From: Cepaea nemoralis
Taxonomy: Eukaryota; Mollusca; Gastropoda; Stylommatophora; Helicidae
NCBI GenBank assembly: GCA_014155875.1
Contig: JACEFZ010017415.1
Span: forward strand, 186,001-250,000
Direction: 5' to 3'
DNA: 64,000 nucleotides
The number at the start of each line of letters is the position of its first letter. The stretch's first letter is position 1. A program made the position numbers and the translations under genes. The notes beneath the pieces are model-generated. The model saw nothing but the letters and a program-made list of their open reading frames with translations. It searched no databases and was not told where the DNA came from. Positions 1 to 11,962 of the stretch are shown one piece after another.

Positions 1-858
1 AAACAAACGTAAGATTGAAGATGAATGCCGTGTTTTTAATTACGAATGGACAACTAAGTACTGTTTTATAAAAGTTGGTTGCAAATTAGTTTGCTTATTG
101 TGTCGTGAGTCAGTGGCTGTCTTCAGGGAGTACAATTTAAAAAGACATGAAACAAAACATATTCGGATAAATTTACCAACCGAAGGAAGGGAAAGGACAT
201 GCCTGGAGTTGGTGAAAAATTTGGAGAAATAGCAAATTGTTTTCACTACACAGTCTTCAATTCAAGATGCTGCAACTGAAGCTAGCCTTGTGCTGTCACA
301 CAGAAGTGTAAAACAGAACATCCATTTTCTGAAGGCGAGTTCATCAAGGAACGTTTGCTAGATGTAGCAAACAGTATGTGTCCAGAACAAAAACACAGAT
401 TTGACAACATTACTTTATCAAGGAGAACTGTGATCAGACGTGTTGACAAGATAAGTGGCAATTTAATGCATAAACTTCAATATGCAAGTAAACCATTTTT
501 GTGGTACTCTCTTGCATTGGATGAGAGTACCGATGTACATGATACTGCCCAATTATTGATATTTATACGTAGAATGGACTCTTCTTTCAAACTCACTGAA
601 GTGTTACTGAGTGCTGAGTCACTCAAAGATGCAACCACAAGTCATGATATATTCAATGCTGTTACTAACTGTATTGAAAGAACTGGGTTGGGTTGGAACA
701 CAATGGCTAGTGTTACAACTGACGGAGCTCGTGCTTTGACTGGAAAAAAATGCAGGTCTGATAAAGTTGATAAGTGATAAGATTAAAGCAGAATATCCAG
801 ACCACACATTATTACCACTTCACTGTGTGATTCATCAAGAAAGTCTGTGTAAAACTGT

Positions 859-1020
<162 letters not shown>

Positions 1021-1030
1021 TAGATCATCC

Positions 1031-1658
1031 TCATTGCACATCGAACCATTCAGTCCATAAGTGCTCGGATCCCCTCCTCAGCAAATCCCGCAGCGTGTAG
1101 CGGCTAACGACGCCAGTTCTGTGTTGGTTTATCAATCTTCTTTGGCTTCCTGCGTACTGTTCTTGTTTGGCCACCCCTCTTTTAATTTGCTGCTTTCGCA
1201 GTCTGGCCATGGTTGTAGATTCACAGTCATCACTTGGTTCACTCAAGAGTCTTACTTCTCGTAGAGAATTCAGAATGTCAGCCTGGTCCATGGCGCGTCC
1301 GCCCTCCACAGTAGCCTCACCTGTGAGCTTGTCAGCCCGCTCATTTCCTTGGACTCCCGCATGCCCTGGCACGAAGATGAAACTAATCTTTGTCAGCCGA
1401 GACCGCTCCAGAGGCAGCAACCATTCTCTTCGGATCGACCCCTCCTCTATCCGCTTGATCATGTTCATTGAGTCGTAAAGGAAACATGCCCTAGTGAATG
1501 TCTGTGTCTCGAGCCATGTTATTGCTTTACTTACTGCCATGACTTCCATAGTCAGGCTACTTGTGGTTTCAGTGAAAGCACCAGAGTCCTCCTTCACAAT
1601 TCTCCCTCCGACCAGAGCTGTAAAGGCCCATGAGCTTCTCACATGCTCATCATGTTCA
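1031..1658 (-). pseudogene. LINE ORF2 C-terminus with RNase H domain (fragment)
   Basis: The open frame runs into the hAT sequence at its 5' side (to 1687), so its apparent start is chance. Within the LINE part the RNase H fold is visible: WAFTALVGGR, LTMEVMAVSKAITWL (second acidic residue), LYDSMNMI (third acidic residue) and FVPGHAGVQGNERADKL (the HAG.NE.AD signature with the last Asp). The first catalytic strand (TDGS) is lost by 5' truncation. The protein ends ...LWTEWFDVQ, then the 3' UTR and tail. In full-length elements this domain removes RNA from the RNA-DNA hybrid during target-primed reverse transcription. Related to I/Jockey-type LINEs with RNase H; the exact clade was not resolved. 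Confidence 0.8.
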
Positions 1659-2862
1659 TGTGTAAAACTGTGTTGTACTTCAAGCAAGTTATTGACCCAT
1701 TTGACAGTGTCATCAACCTTATCAGATCAAGAGGACTTAATCACAGACAGTTCAAGGCATTACTTGACGATTTGGAAACTGAACATTCCGATTACCTGTA
1801 CCACACCAGTTTTCGATGGCTGAGTCTCGGCAAGGTGTTGAGGCGAGTGTGGAAACTCAGAGAAGAAATGGTGATGTTCCTAGAGATGAAGGGCATTGAA
1901 TGTGACTTTAATACTAACATTGTAATAAAGAGTGGAAGTTAGACATTATGTTTGCCATTCAAATTATGGAAAAGTTAAATGAACTGAATGTCAAATTTCA
2001 GGGCAATGGTGTGTTTGCACATGAATTGTATGTACATGTAAAATCATTTCAGGCATAACTCTCGCTGTTCTCCAGACAAGCAAGTGAAAAAAGATTTTGT
2101 CACTTCGCTTTGCTGAAACAAGAAACCATTTTTGGTGAAATGACTGAAAAGTACAAAGCCCAATTAGAGGCATTGATTGAAGAATTTGGATGGAGATTCC
2201 AAAATTTCAAGAACTTAGAGCCACAGTTCAGTATTCTCAGTTCCCCTTTTAGTGCAGAAGCTGATACAGCCACAGAGGACATACAGTTGGAGCTGCTTGA
2301 CTTACAAGCAGATCATGACCTGAAAGAGAAATTCAAGACAGATGGTTTGCTGGATTTCTATGGATCTTTTTCACAAGAATCATTTCCCAACTTGAAAAAC
2401 TTTGCAGCTAAACTTGTATCATTATTTGGATCAACATACATTTGCGAACAAGCATTCTCTTGCTTGAAGATCAACAAATCTAAGAATAGGTCTTTATTGT
2501 CGGACTGCAACTTACATGCTGTCATGCGAATTTCAACAAGTAAACTTGCTCCATATTTCAAAAATATTGTCAAATAGTGCAAGCAGTTACATACATCTCA
2601 TTAGAAATCAACAATTATAGTGACAGTGTAATCGGTTTGTGTCTAAATTAAAGCCATTGATAGATAATAAAGAATATTTTTTTTATAATAACAAGTTGTA
2701 AAATCTTATTAACCAATTAGTAAAAGTGTTTGGCCATATTGTCAAATATAATGTATAAGTGTATAAATAAAATAAAATTGCAATAATTAGTTATATATAC
2801 TTCTTAATAACCTATAAATAATTAATAATTACTTATTGTGATAGGATGCTGTATACAAAATG

Positions 2863-2969
<107 letters not shown>

Positions 2970-3028
2970 AAGTTAAAGTTATTATGGAGCCCGCCAATAA
3001 CTTTAAATTGTCAATGCGGCCCTACGCA

Positions 3029-3056
3029 CAAAAAGTTTGCCCACCCTGTTCTAAGG
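3029..3056 (+). repeat. hAT right terminal inverted repeat plus 8-bp target duplication
   Basis: CAAAAAGTTTGCCCACCCTG ends at 3048 and is the hAT terminus. TTCTAAGG (3049-3056) follows and belongs to the interrupted RTE frame (reverse: ATGCCTTAGAA, Met-..-Ala-Leu-Glu). The 8-bp length is standard for hAT. The matching copy must lie before position 1. Confidence 0.7.
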
Positions 3057-3950
3057 CATTGATCATTTCTACTGTGATGTTATCTGTACCCGGGACCCTT
3101 CCAGTTTTCATATGGTTAAGAGTGTTCTGATCTTCAGTCTTCAAAATTGAGGGGCCTTTATTATTATTATTCCGAAGATCATACTGTTCTTCTCTTGTAT
3201 CATCATAAAGGTCTTTCACATAATATGACCACGCATGTAAAATCTGATCTTTTTTTATTATGATTTCGCCATCACTGGTTTTTAGGTATCACGTTGATGT
3301 GTGTGTTCTTTTGTTAGTGATGTCATTAATTCTTTTGTACATTAATGTGGTATTCAGGGTGTTGTATTGGTTTTCAATTTCATTGCAATTATCTTCAAGC
3401 CATGTTTCTTTTGCCTCTTTGGATATTGTCCTAATTTTCCTGTGAATCTCTTCATATTTTTCCTTGTTATTTTTGTTGTTTCTTCTTATTTCCGGAAGTT
3501 TTAAGATGTTTTCCGTCATCAATTTCTTACATCCCATTATCTTTATTGTTGGGATGGTTGTTTCTACAGCTTGGTTGACTCATTTCTTTAATATTTCCCA
3601 TTGGTCGCTGACATCTGTTCTTTACCTTTATGTTGAATTTATCTTTTATCTCCTCACTCTTCAGTCCCCGTAGATCAAATATTGTGTTTCTTGGTGTATA
3701 TTTGACTTTCTTTAATTTTAAATGTATATTGCTTATGGTTAATCTATGGTCGCTGTAGCAGTCTGTGCTTGGTATAGTTTTTCGTGACTTTTAATGCATC
3801 TCGAAATCTTCTATTGATGAGAATGTAATCAATCTGATTTCTGATCTTATGATTAGGACTCCTCAAGTTCCATAATCTTTTTGGGTGATGTTTATACCAG
3901 GTGTTTTTTGAATTCACGCTAACAAAATCGTTTACCAATAATGCACAACT
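3049..3950 (-). mobile_element. RTE-type LINE fragment (endonuclease end to start of RT), interrupted by the hAT
   Basis: Minus-strand pieces of an RTE (BovB-like) LINE. 3744-3938 encodes the end of the endonuclease (NQIDYILINRRFRDALKV). 3289-3537 encodes the linker (KEAKETWLEDN). 3040-3219 encodes the start of the reverse transcriptase region (REEQYDLRN...ILKTEDQNTLNHMKTG.VPGTDNITVEMINA). The frame stops exactly at the hAT end, so the rest of this RTE copy should lie to the left of position 1, beyond the hAT. The same family recurs at 17115, 29331, 37845, 39821 and 62986. Frameshifts make it non-functional. Confidence 0.8.
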
Positions 3951-4936
3951 ATTCGGGTAAAGACGTAAGGAATTGTATGGATGTTAGTGCAATGTGTAAG
4001 ATTTGTAAAGACTGAGAATTTACATGGGAATGGGGTAAATAATGTAGAATCGAAATAGAAATGGACAGGAAAGTAGAAGGAATATATTTCTTACCCTAAT
4101 TTTAATTTCTTTATTTTTTTCTTCAGCTGCTGGTTAATAATGAAAAAGTATAAGCAATGAAGATCAAATTAAAACTTGAAAAATAATTGTTGCTACTTAT
4201 CACAGAATCCCAAGCTGTGCCTATTCTGAGATAAGTAGTAAACTTTTTTTTCTTTATTTTTAAAATCAAGATTTCATCGTTTCATCTTTTTATTCTTCTC
4301 ATCCCTTCCTTGGGCTTTAATGAGTAACGAGGGGGGAGGGGGTGTCTTCTCCGTGATTATATGTTGTGTTTTGTGTATTTATTGTGCATTTTACTGATGA
4401 AAGCTAGTCGCCGCAACGTCCTTTATGTGTCGTATTCCTGTTCTGTAAAGCTGCATTACTTTGTGTTATTTTATATTGTTTACATGCAATGGCTTAAACG
4501 TCTACAGGACCGGTACAAAACAGCTGAATGTTCTGTGCTGCAGCCCCAGTTATTAGACACGCAACCGCATAAGTTGTGGAAGAACCTGTTTTTCCGTACA
4601 CGGAGTCAACTGCATTGATCAATATTCAAGTAGGTTTCATTCTATCAACATTGGCAGAACGGAGAGGCAGTTGAATAATAGAGTGTCAGAACACATCCCT
4701 AAATAAATAGATTTGCTAATATAATAATATTCTGGTAATCCAATAAGCCCCTGAACAGTTACCCACATTCGCCATTGCACGCCATCTTATTGACACAGAT
4801 AACAAGATAGAGACAACGCGTTCCGCGCATTCTTCAGAGCAAAAAATGGACTAATGTCAACGATCGCTGAAGCAGTTGCGTTCCGAACTGCTAACACTTG
4901 CTTTGTAAGCATATAATATTCTCAGTTTCCCCGGGA
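3951..4936. other. Non-coding stretch, nothing recognised
   Basis: AT-rich sequence with short T runs and a G-rich patch near 4331-4342. The open frame at 4361-4618 has no recognisable domain and no supporting context. No RNA gene or clear repeat was seen. Confidence 0.5.
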
Positions 4937-5082
4937 AGGTTAACCCGGTCAACAAATGCCCGCAGAAGTCGAATGTGTCGGCCTGACGGCGCAAGAACGC
5001 AGCTCTGCTGTAAACAGGCACAACGCAGTCACATCCGAAAAAAAGAAACTCCGGATGAACGCAGAAGAAGAAGAAGAATATT
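4937..5082 (+). mobile_element. 3' end of a non-LTR element with a (GAA)n tail
   Basis: Starts around GGTTAACCCGGTCAACAAAT and ends in CGGATGAACGC followed by (AGA)n. A clearly related copy lies on the minus strand at 19785-19925, sharing the GTTAACCCGGTCAAC start, the TGTCGGCC segment, the CTCTGCTGTAAA segment and the ATAACGCAGAAGAAG end. The tail resembles that of the RTE-like copies at 30674 and 39061. It is either the 3' end of a LINE or a short element borrowing such an end; which one was not resolved. Confidence 0.6.
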
Positions 5083-6516
5083 CTCAATTTATAATTACCG
5101 TGGCAGTCATTTTACAATTGTGTGTGTTGTGTGTTTCAGCTTTAAAGACTCACTGTTTGTGTCGTGTTATGTTGATTGATTGCTGTATGCACCTGACGAG
5201 ATGCAGCTGCATTTGGCAGGCAATAAATTGTGCACCATAGTGATTGTGTCTTCATTGTTCAAATTCACAACGGTAAAATCTTATTTTGATATGGTCATAC
5301 CCATCAATGTGTGACCATTCGTGTAACACTGCGGTCATTCTATCACCCATACGCGTTTATAATAAATGGATTGTCCTTGCATCTTGAAGTATTGTTCGCC
5401 CCTTCAGAATCTCCAGCATTGAAACTTGGCGGTTAGCAAATTTACCAATGATTTCCATCGAACGAAATAGTCGCCTCTTATCACTAAGCCCGTTGAAGCG
5501 TTCAAAAGACCAGTGTCTTATTTATCTGTAATGTCTGTTATCAGCATAATCTCATATTCCATCATCTTCTGGAACGTAAGCTCATCTGTTGACAGTCGTT
5601 AAAATATGTCATTTTGGTATGCGTTTCTTGTCAGCGTTGGCATTGCATCTTGCCAAGACAGCTGCATATACATTACAGCAGGCCACAGTCAACACAAGCT
5701 GTTGTTTTTTTTACTGTTGGTGATTTCTTGGAAGTTGATGTTCAGTAGTTTGCCATTGCTTTCTGAACGACGGCACTTTATACCATTGTATGAACATCAA
5801 CGCAAAGAGGTTGCCTGTTTCGAACGCAAAGAGGTTGCCTGCAGCTATGTTTCGAACGCAATATATGGGATTAACAACTGTGTTCTAACTCCTTCGCTGC
5901 AGCGCCGGTTTGCCAAGATCATTCTTGAATATCCCGGACAATATGAAATCAACAATTATGTCCCCTGTGTTCACGCCCTGATGTACAGCAACCTTTAGAT
6001 GACAAAATGCGTGTTCACGTATGAATAATAGTTGAACAATCTCTGCTTTAGCTGACTGTACAAAGACATTGGGACAAACCAGATATTGTATCAATCCTCA
6101 TTTATAAATAGTCACGTGTACAACGATTATCGCTCGCATGCCAAGACTGGAATCCGAGTTCAAACCCAAGCAGAGGCACGGCAATGCTTCCAATAGCGCG
6201 GGTTTGGTTTCCACAGAGCTTTATAACATAGGAACTCTGCCATTTTGAGAATAATCTGGACATTGTATGGGAATCACAGCAGATCAGGAAAGGAAATGGC
6301 CATTACACCTCATTTGTCGCGGCCCTAGAATATTTATTTCACACGCGAACGGCAGCAGTATCTGATATGGGACGACCTTTGCTTAATACGACGATGTATG
6401 AGGATGATACTTCACAACATTACACAAACAACCAACACAATCAAACACACTAAAAAACAACAATAACAATTTACGAACTGCACGTCACGACAGCAATTGC
6501 ATTTAGTCAGCGAAGT
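5083..6516. other. Non-coding stretch with one dispersed repeat
   Basis: No convincing gene. The 130-codon open frame at 5606-5998 runs through a dispersed repeat (see 5690-5915) and has no known domain. The end of the stretch leads into the 37-bp minisatellite. Confidence 0.5.
5690..5915 (+). repeat. Dispersed repeat copy, unclassified (partner at 34490-34690)
   Basis: Shares several blocks in the same order with 34490-34690: GATTTCTTGG/GATCTCTTGG, TGATGTTCAGTAGTTTGCCA against TATGTTCAGTAGTTTCCA, AACATCAACGCA/AACACCAACGCA, GTTTCGAACGC, TGGGATTA. Identity looks like 70-75 percent by eye with small indels. This copy holds an internal duplication of CGAACGCAAAGAGGTTGCCTG. No transposase or SINE promoter is visible. 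Confidence 0.55.
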
Positions 6517-8430
6517 TTGTCACAATCCCTGCTCAAACAGCAGCATGTCACCATTGTCACAATCCCAGCCACAACAGTAGCATGACACCATTGTCACAAT
6601 CCCTGCTCCAACAGTAGCATGACACTATTGTCACAATTCCAGCTCCAACAGTAGCATGACACCATTGTCACAGTCCCTGCTCCAACAGCAGCATGACACC
6701 ATTGTCACAATCCCTGCTCCAACAGCAGCATGACACCATTGTTACAATTTCTGCTCCAACAATAGCATGACACCATTGTCACAATCTCTGCTCCAACAAT
6801 AGCATGACATCATTGTCACAATTCCAGCTCCAAAAATAGCATTACACCATTGTCACAATCCCTGCTCCAACATCAGCATGACACCATTGTCACAATCCCA
6901 GCTCCAACAATAGCATGACACCATTCTCACAATCCCTGCTCCAACAACAGCATGACACCATTGTCACAATCCCTGCTCCAACAGCAGCATGACACCATTG
7001 TCAGAATCTCTGCTCTAACAATAGCATGACACCATTGTCACAATTCCAGCTCCAACAATAGCATGACACCATTGTCACAATCCCTGCTCCAACAGCAGCA
7101 TGACACCATTGTCACAATCCCTGCTCCAACAGCAGCATGACACCATTGTCACAATTCCAGCTCCAACAATAGCATTACACCATTGTCACACTTCCAGCTC
7201 CAACAATAGCATTACACCATTGTCACAATCCCTGCTCCAACAATAGAATTACACCATTGTCACAATCCCTGCTCCAACAGCAGCATGACACCATTGTCAC
7301 AATCCCTGCTCCAACAGCAGCATGACACCATTGTCACAATCCCTGCTCCAACGATAGCATTACACCATTGTCACACTTCCAGCTCCAACAATAGCATTAC
7401 ACCATTGTCACAATCCCTGCTCCAACAATAGAATTACACCATTGTCACAATTCCAGCTCCAACAATAGCATTACACCATTGTCACAATTCCAGCTCCAAC
7501 AATAGCATGACATCATTGTCACACTCCCAGCTCCAACAATAGCATGACAAAGTAGTTAAAATCCCTGCTCTAACAGCAGCATGACACCATTGTCACAATC
7601 CCAGCTCCAACAATAGCATGACACTATTGTCACAATCTCTGCTCCAACAGTAGCATGACACCATTGTCACAATCTCTGCTCCAACAGTAGCATGACACCA
7701 TTGTCACAACCCCAGCTCCAACAATAGCATGACACCACTGTCACAATCCCAGCTCCAACAGTAGCATGACACCATTGTCACAATCCCAGCTCCAACAATA
7801 GCATGACACCATTGTATCAGTCGCAGCTCCAACAATAGCATGACACCATCGTTAAAATCCCTGCTCCAACAGCAGCATGACACCATTGTCACAATCCCAG
7901 CTCCAACAATAGCATGACACCATTGTCACAATCTCTGCTCCAACAATAGCATGACACTATTGTCACAATCTCTGCTCCAACAATAGCATGACACCATTGT
8001 CACAATCTCTGCTCCAACAGTAGCATGACACCATTGTCACAATCTCTGCTCCAACAGTAGCATGACACCATTGTCACAATCTCTGCTCCAATACTAGCAA
8101 GACACCATTGTCGCAATCTCTGCTCCAACAGTAGCATGCCACCATTGTAACAATCCCAGCTCCAACAGTAGCATGACACCATTGTCGCAATCCCTGCTCC
8201 AACAATAGCATGATACCATTGTCACAATCCCTGCTCCAAAAGTAGCATGACACCATTGTCATAATCTCTGCTCCAACAGCAGCATGACACCATTGTCACA
8301 ATCCCTGCTCCAACAGTAGCATGACACCATTGTCATAATCTCTGCTCCAACAGCAGCATGACACCATTCTCACAATCTCTGCTCAAACAGCAGCATGACA
8401 CCATTGTCACAATCTCTGCTCCAACAGCAG
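6517..8430. repeat. 37-bp minisatellite array, left half (about 52 units)
   Basis: Unit on the plus strand: CATGACACCATTGTCACAAT followed by CYCTGCTCCAACARYAG, 37 bp in total. Variants differ mainly in CCCTG/TCTCTG/CCCAG and in CAATAG/CAGTAG/CAGCAG. The minus-strand open frames (TMVSCYCWSRDCDNGV...) arise because the unit is read in three phases without stops; they are not genes. The array resumes with the same unit and orientation at 14233. The LTR element between them was inserted into what was one array of about 107 units. Confidence 0.95.
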
Positions 8431-9212
8431 TGTCACAATGTTCTATATAATAACTGAGTGACATGGTCGTTGTCTAGGTTTCAATGTTCCTTATCTGTCA
8501 CTATGGAGTGTAAGTTGAGCTAGCCTCCTGTCTCATAATACAACTCACCCCAGCAGTACACATCCACCAGTCATTAAACAAGATTGAGTTGGCGCACATA
8601 ATCCTTTAATGCAGAAAGAACACGGACAAACGGAACATAATTATATATCCAGAAACAATATAATCCATAGAATATATATATCCTCCTCACAACTTAACAC
8701 GCACACATCGCTGCCTTCTCAAGGCCTGCTGAATCTCAAATTCACAAGACAGCTATCCAGCTCCTATCCACGGCTGGACCTCACACAATACAACCCACAC
8801 ACTGGGTTTAAGCCTTCACTAACTATCCAACCCACTCTGGGGTTGAGGCCTCAATACACTATGTCTGCTGATAACCGGGCTCTGTCTTTAATCCTTAGTC
8901 TCAGAATTCCCATCACTGAAAACCCACAGGGCAGAGTTCTATCACTAACTCCCCTATCATTCACTTGCAGACCACGGACCTATACTTCTCTGGTCCTGAC
9001 ACTCCACTGTCCAAAGCGACCCAACTCTCCGTCGGTCCCAGCTTCAACTGCCCCAAGTCTCCTGACTTCATACAAAACTAAACTGTCTCTCACCCCATCC
9101 ACCCTGGAGGTCTGCATCTACCCTCACCATTATTTCTCATGGCTGGTTGTTTTTCTCGTCGTCCCGCTACAAAGGTCACTCACCTCAATGTCAATGACCC
9201 AGGCATATGTCA
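8431..9212 (-). repeat. Probable 3' LTR of the gypsy-type element
   Basis: Its upper edge at 9212 reads TGACATATGCCTGGG on the minus strand, identical over 15 bases to the outer end of the element at 14232. It is immediately preceded by a purine tract. Its lower edge is the element's end at 8431 (...TTGTGACA). The length would be about 782 bp. I could not see strong similarity to the opposite end of the element beyond the 15-base edge, so the LTR pair is diverged or one LTR is rearranged. The 220-codon open frame at 8609-9271 has no domain and is not called. Confidence 0.55.
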
Positions 9213-9224
9213 TTACCCCCCTCT
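9213..9224 (-). other. Polypurine tract of the LTR element
   Basis: Minus strand AAGAGGGGGGTAA immediately before TGACATATG, the start of the 3' LTR. In LTR elements this tract primes plus-strand DNA synthesis. Its position fixes the inner edge of the 3' LTR. Confidence 0.65.
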
Positions 9225-9586
9225 TAAAAGAAAACATCGTTTTCAAATGTTGGGAGACTAAAACTTATTAAATATGTGACCCCGACATATTGCCTGGGTA
9301 GCCCTAAGTATGGCTCCATCTTACTTTAACTACCACACTAAATAATACATGGAATAAAGATAGTAAACTCCCATATTACCAACACATCAATACCACCAAC
9401 TTTCCATCTTGTGTACCAGTGCATGAGCTAATACATGGCATAATAATCCATATAACATAGAAAAGCATTATCTTTATGTACCCGCAGGTTTATTAACATC
9501 TTCAATACCACACAAACTATGTAACTTCGCTAATAATGGTCCATGAATAAATGTCGAGGCGTTGCATTGCCTCTGTCTTCCATCAA

Positions 9587-10066
9587 CTATCTGGAGAGTT
9601 TGTGTACCGACCATATATCAGGTGGTTCTTTTCTTGCATCAACCCACCTCTGATTCCTATCGATGCTGTGTCTACCCTTCATGTACCCATGCCTCATGTT
9701 TCCTATATCTTTAAAATATCTTTTTGCTAATCCTAACCCTGGTTCAATGATGTCGTTAACACTCTTTTGAACTGCGTTAACATTGCTATCTGCATATTGT
9801 ACCGTTACACTGGAGTCTCTGTTTAGTCTGACCTCTTTATTAAATCCTGGCCAATATACCTGGCATCCTGCTCTCTGCTGCTTACGCCTTACTCCTATGT
9901 GCCCTGCCCATGCCCTATCCTGAGCTGTTCTAGTATATCGGTCTCTATGTGCTAACGGTACTATTCCTTGTCCACATGCAGTTCCGCCATCTAAAAACCG
10001 GCGAGTGAGAACCTTGTTCTTCCTTTCGAAGCACCATCTACCCTTCTTTGATTGTCTATGTCTCAC
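9587..10066 (-). pseudogene. Integrase N-terminal fragment (H2C2 region) of the LTR element
   Basis: Open for 159 codons. Typical pre-integrase sequence (RHRQSKKGRWCFERKNKVLTRRF) leads to VPLAHRDRYTRTAQDRAWAGHIGVRRKQQRAGCQVYWPGFNKEVRL when read in pieces: the HRD...H, GHIGVRR and YWPGF landmarks of the zinc-binding H2C2 module are present. The sequence then degenerates, and the two cysteines and the DDE core are missing. It is separated from the protease frame by about 65 codons containing TEDKDRTAEQVRMDLKY and a stop, the kind of spacer seen between protease and integrase in Gmr1-like elements. Confidence 0.7.
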
Positions 10067-10258
10067 TTTACTACACCCTTGGAAACATTTGTCGAGAGTA
10101 GTATCTTATCTCTGGGATTCCCTACAGCTATATTTGAGATCCATTCTCACCTGCTCAGCTGTCCTATCCTTGTCCTCTGTGTCTACTTCAAATGCCTCTT
10201 TTTCTTCAGCTATACTCTCTAATTTAGGTTTTATTTTGGTAACTACCTCATTACTACT

Positions 10259-10747
10259 TTAACTATGTTTCTGGTCCCAATACACTACTTCCTCTTCTGT
10301 ACAATCTTTAACTCCTGGCACATTTCCTATGATCAGATCCGCCACTGGTGAGTCTAAAACACACGCTGCCACTCTTCCTGTGATATATGGTGTTTTTACT
10401 GTTATCACGGCTACTGGGTAGAATTCTACTGTCCCATTAAATGTAATGCACCTAATCTTTTTCCCTGTGTAATCCGAGGGATGCACTAAGCTCTTTCTAA
10501 CTCCGATGGATGTACATCCGGAATCCCTAATTGTTAACGCTGGCCTATCATTAACAAATCCATGGTGCATCTTCAAACTCCCTCCTGCATGCACTGCTGA
10601 TCCTGCTTTAACTGTGTGTCCACACATTAAGACCGGTTCACTGTCTTTATCAAACAGAGGTTTGCATCCACTACAACTCTCCTTGTTAAATGTTTCAATT
10701 ACTTGGCGCTGCATTAGAGTGCTCTGTTTCTCCCATCCTACACTCAT
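10259..10747 (-). pseudogene. Aspartic protease region of the LTR element
   Basis: A 162-codon frame with the retropepsin signature ALTIRDSGCTSIGVRKSLV (catalytic Asp-Ser-Gly near residue 95) and a C-terminal flap-side motif VADLIIGNVPGV. In active elements it cleaves the Gag-Pol polyprotein. The frame starts within the second zinc-knuckle region of gag in a different phase, so at least one frameshift separates it from gag. It stops at 10259 soon after the IIGN motif; sequence related to the integrase spacer follows. Confidence 0.75.
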
Positions 10748-11962
10748 AGCTGAAATGGTTCTTTTTCCACATTTGAAACAGATGATCTCCTTTCCTTACG
10801 TTACTCGTTGGCTCACTCTGATGGTTGTACACCACACTGTGCTGCCTTATGTCTCCAGCTCCCACAATTCCAACATCCGGCATGACTATTTGGACGTCTC
10901 TGAAAATTCCCCCTTTTGTATGGGTACCGTCGTACTCTGCTAAGATGGTTGCCACGAAAACCATTATCTTGAGGTTCTTGCTGCTCACATTTCTGTGCCG
11001 AATCCACACTCTTCGACCTCGGTCTGATCCCAGGATTCTGATCCTGTTTCGTGTACGCTGCACAGACTATTTCCTCATCAATCTGTCTGCCTATAGAACT
11101 ATTGGGATGTGCGGTCATGTAATTTTGCCCTAACTGAGACATTGTGTCTATGTCCTTTGGCTTACGTTCTTCAAAGAATGCCATTAAATTCGTATTGCAT
11201 GAAGATAATACTTTGTCTCTTAACATTAAATCCACTAACCTATTAAAATCTTTCCCTACTTCTGCAAGCTCCATCCATTTCTTAAATGTGTTCTTAACTG
11301 TATTGACAAAATCTGTAAAATCCTGATTTGTCTCTGGCCCTAATTGTCTAAACTTTGTTCTGTATCCATGCTCAGTTAGTTGGAACTTCGTAAGCAAACG
11401 TTGACGCAAAATAGTATAGTTGTTTCTTTCTTCCAAAGGTAAATTAAACATGGTATCTAGGGCCTTACCAGTCAGAAACTCGCCCAGTCTAATAGCATAC
11501 TCGCCTTCTGGGATGCCTAACGCTTTCGCCGATGCCTCGAATCTCCCCAGATAAGCTTCAAGACTATCACGGTCTGTAAAGTATGGCAGTTTTAGTCTCT
11601 GTGAAGGAATGGGAAGGTCTTCTGCTTTCTTCACTTTGATCCTTAGATGCAAATTCTAACTTTTTTATAGCAATTTCCGCTTCCATCTTAATCTTCTCTT
11701 TCTCGATTTTCACCGCATTTGTTTGTTTTAACTTTTCAAGTTCTAGTTGCATTAAATTGAACTGTGTCTCTTTCTCTTCCTGTAGACGCTTGGCTTCAGC
11801 TACCTTTTCTTCCTGTAGGCATTTTGCCTCGCGTTCATTATGCCTCTCCTCTCTTTTCCAGTGCTGAACGTCTTTCAATTTTGTTTCTGCAAACTCCTGT
11901 AACTCTTTACCCTTCAGGCCTAACCTTTCACCTGCTTCAATATATTCCATTAAAGTAGGCAT
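10695..11962 (-). pseudogene. Gag of the LTR element (frameshifted)
   Basis: Starts at MPTLMEYIEAGERLGLKG (11962). A long charged coiled coil (KREERHNEREAKCLQEEKVAEAK..., about residues 35-100) is followed by a frameshift near 11650. The capsid-like domain then reads KLPYFTDRDSLEAYLGRFEASA...LGEFLTGKALD, similar to the SCAN/gypsy capsid fold. Next is a basic region with a zinc knuckle CWNCGSWRHKAAQC. A second knuckle (about 10760-10800, F-x-M/C-W-K-K-NHFSYEC) lies in yet another frame. Two knuckles are normal for gypsy-type nucleocapsid. At least two frameshifts are present. Confidence 0.75.

Noticed and set aside
5606..5998. 130-codon open frame as a small gene
   Set aside because: Runs through a dispersed repeat with an internal duplication, with no domain or splice support.
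8609..9271. 220-codon open frame
   Set aside because: Lies in the putative 3' LTR, opposite to the element's sense strand, with Ser/Thr/Pro/Leu-rich composition and no domain.
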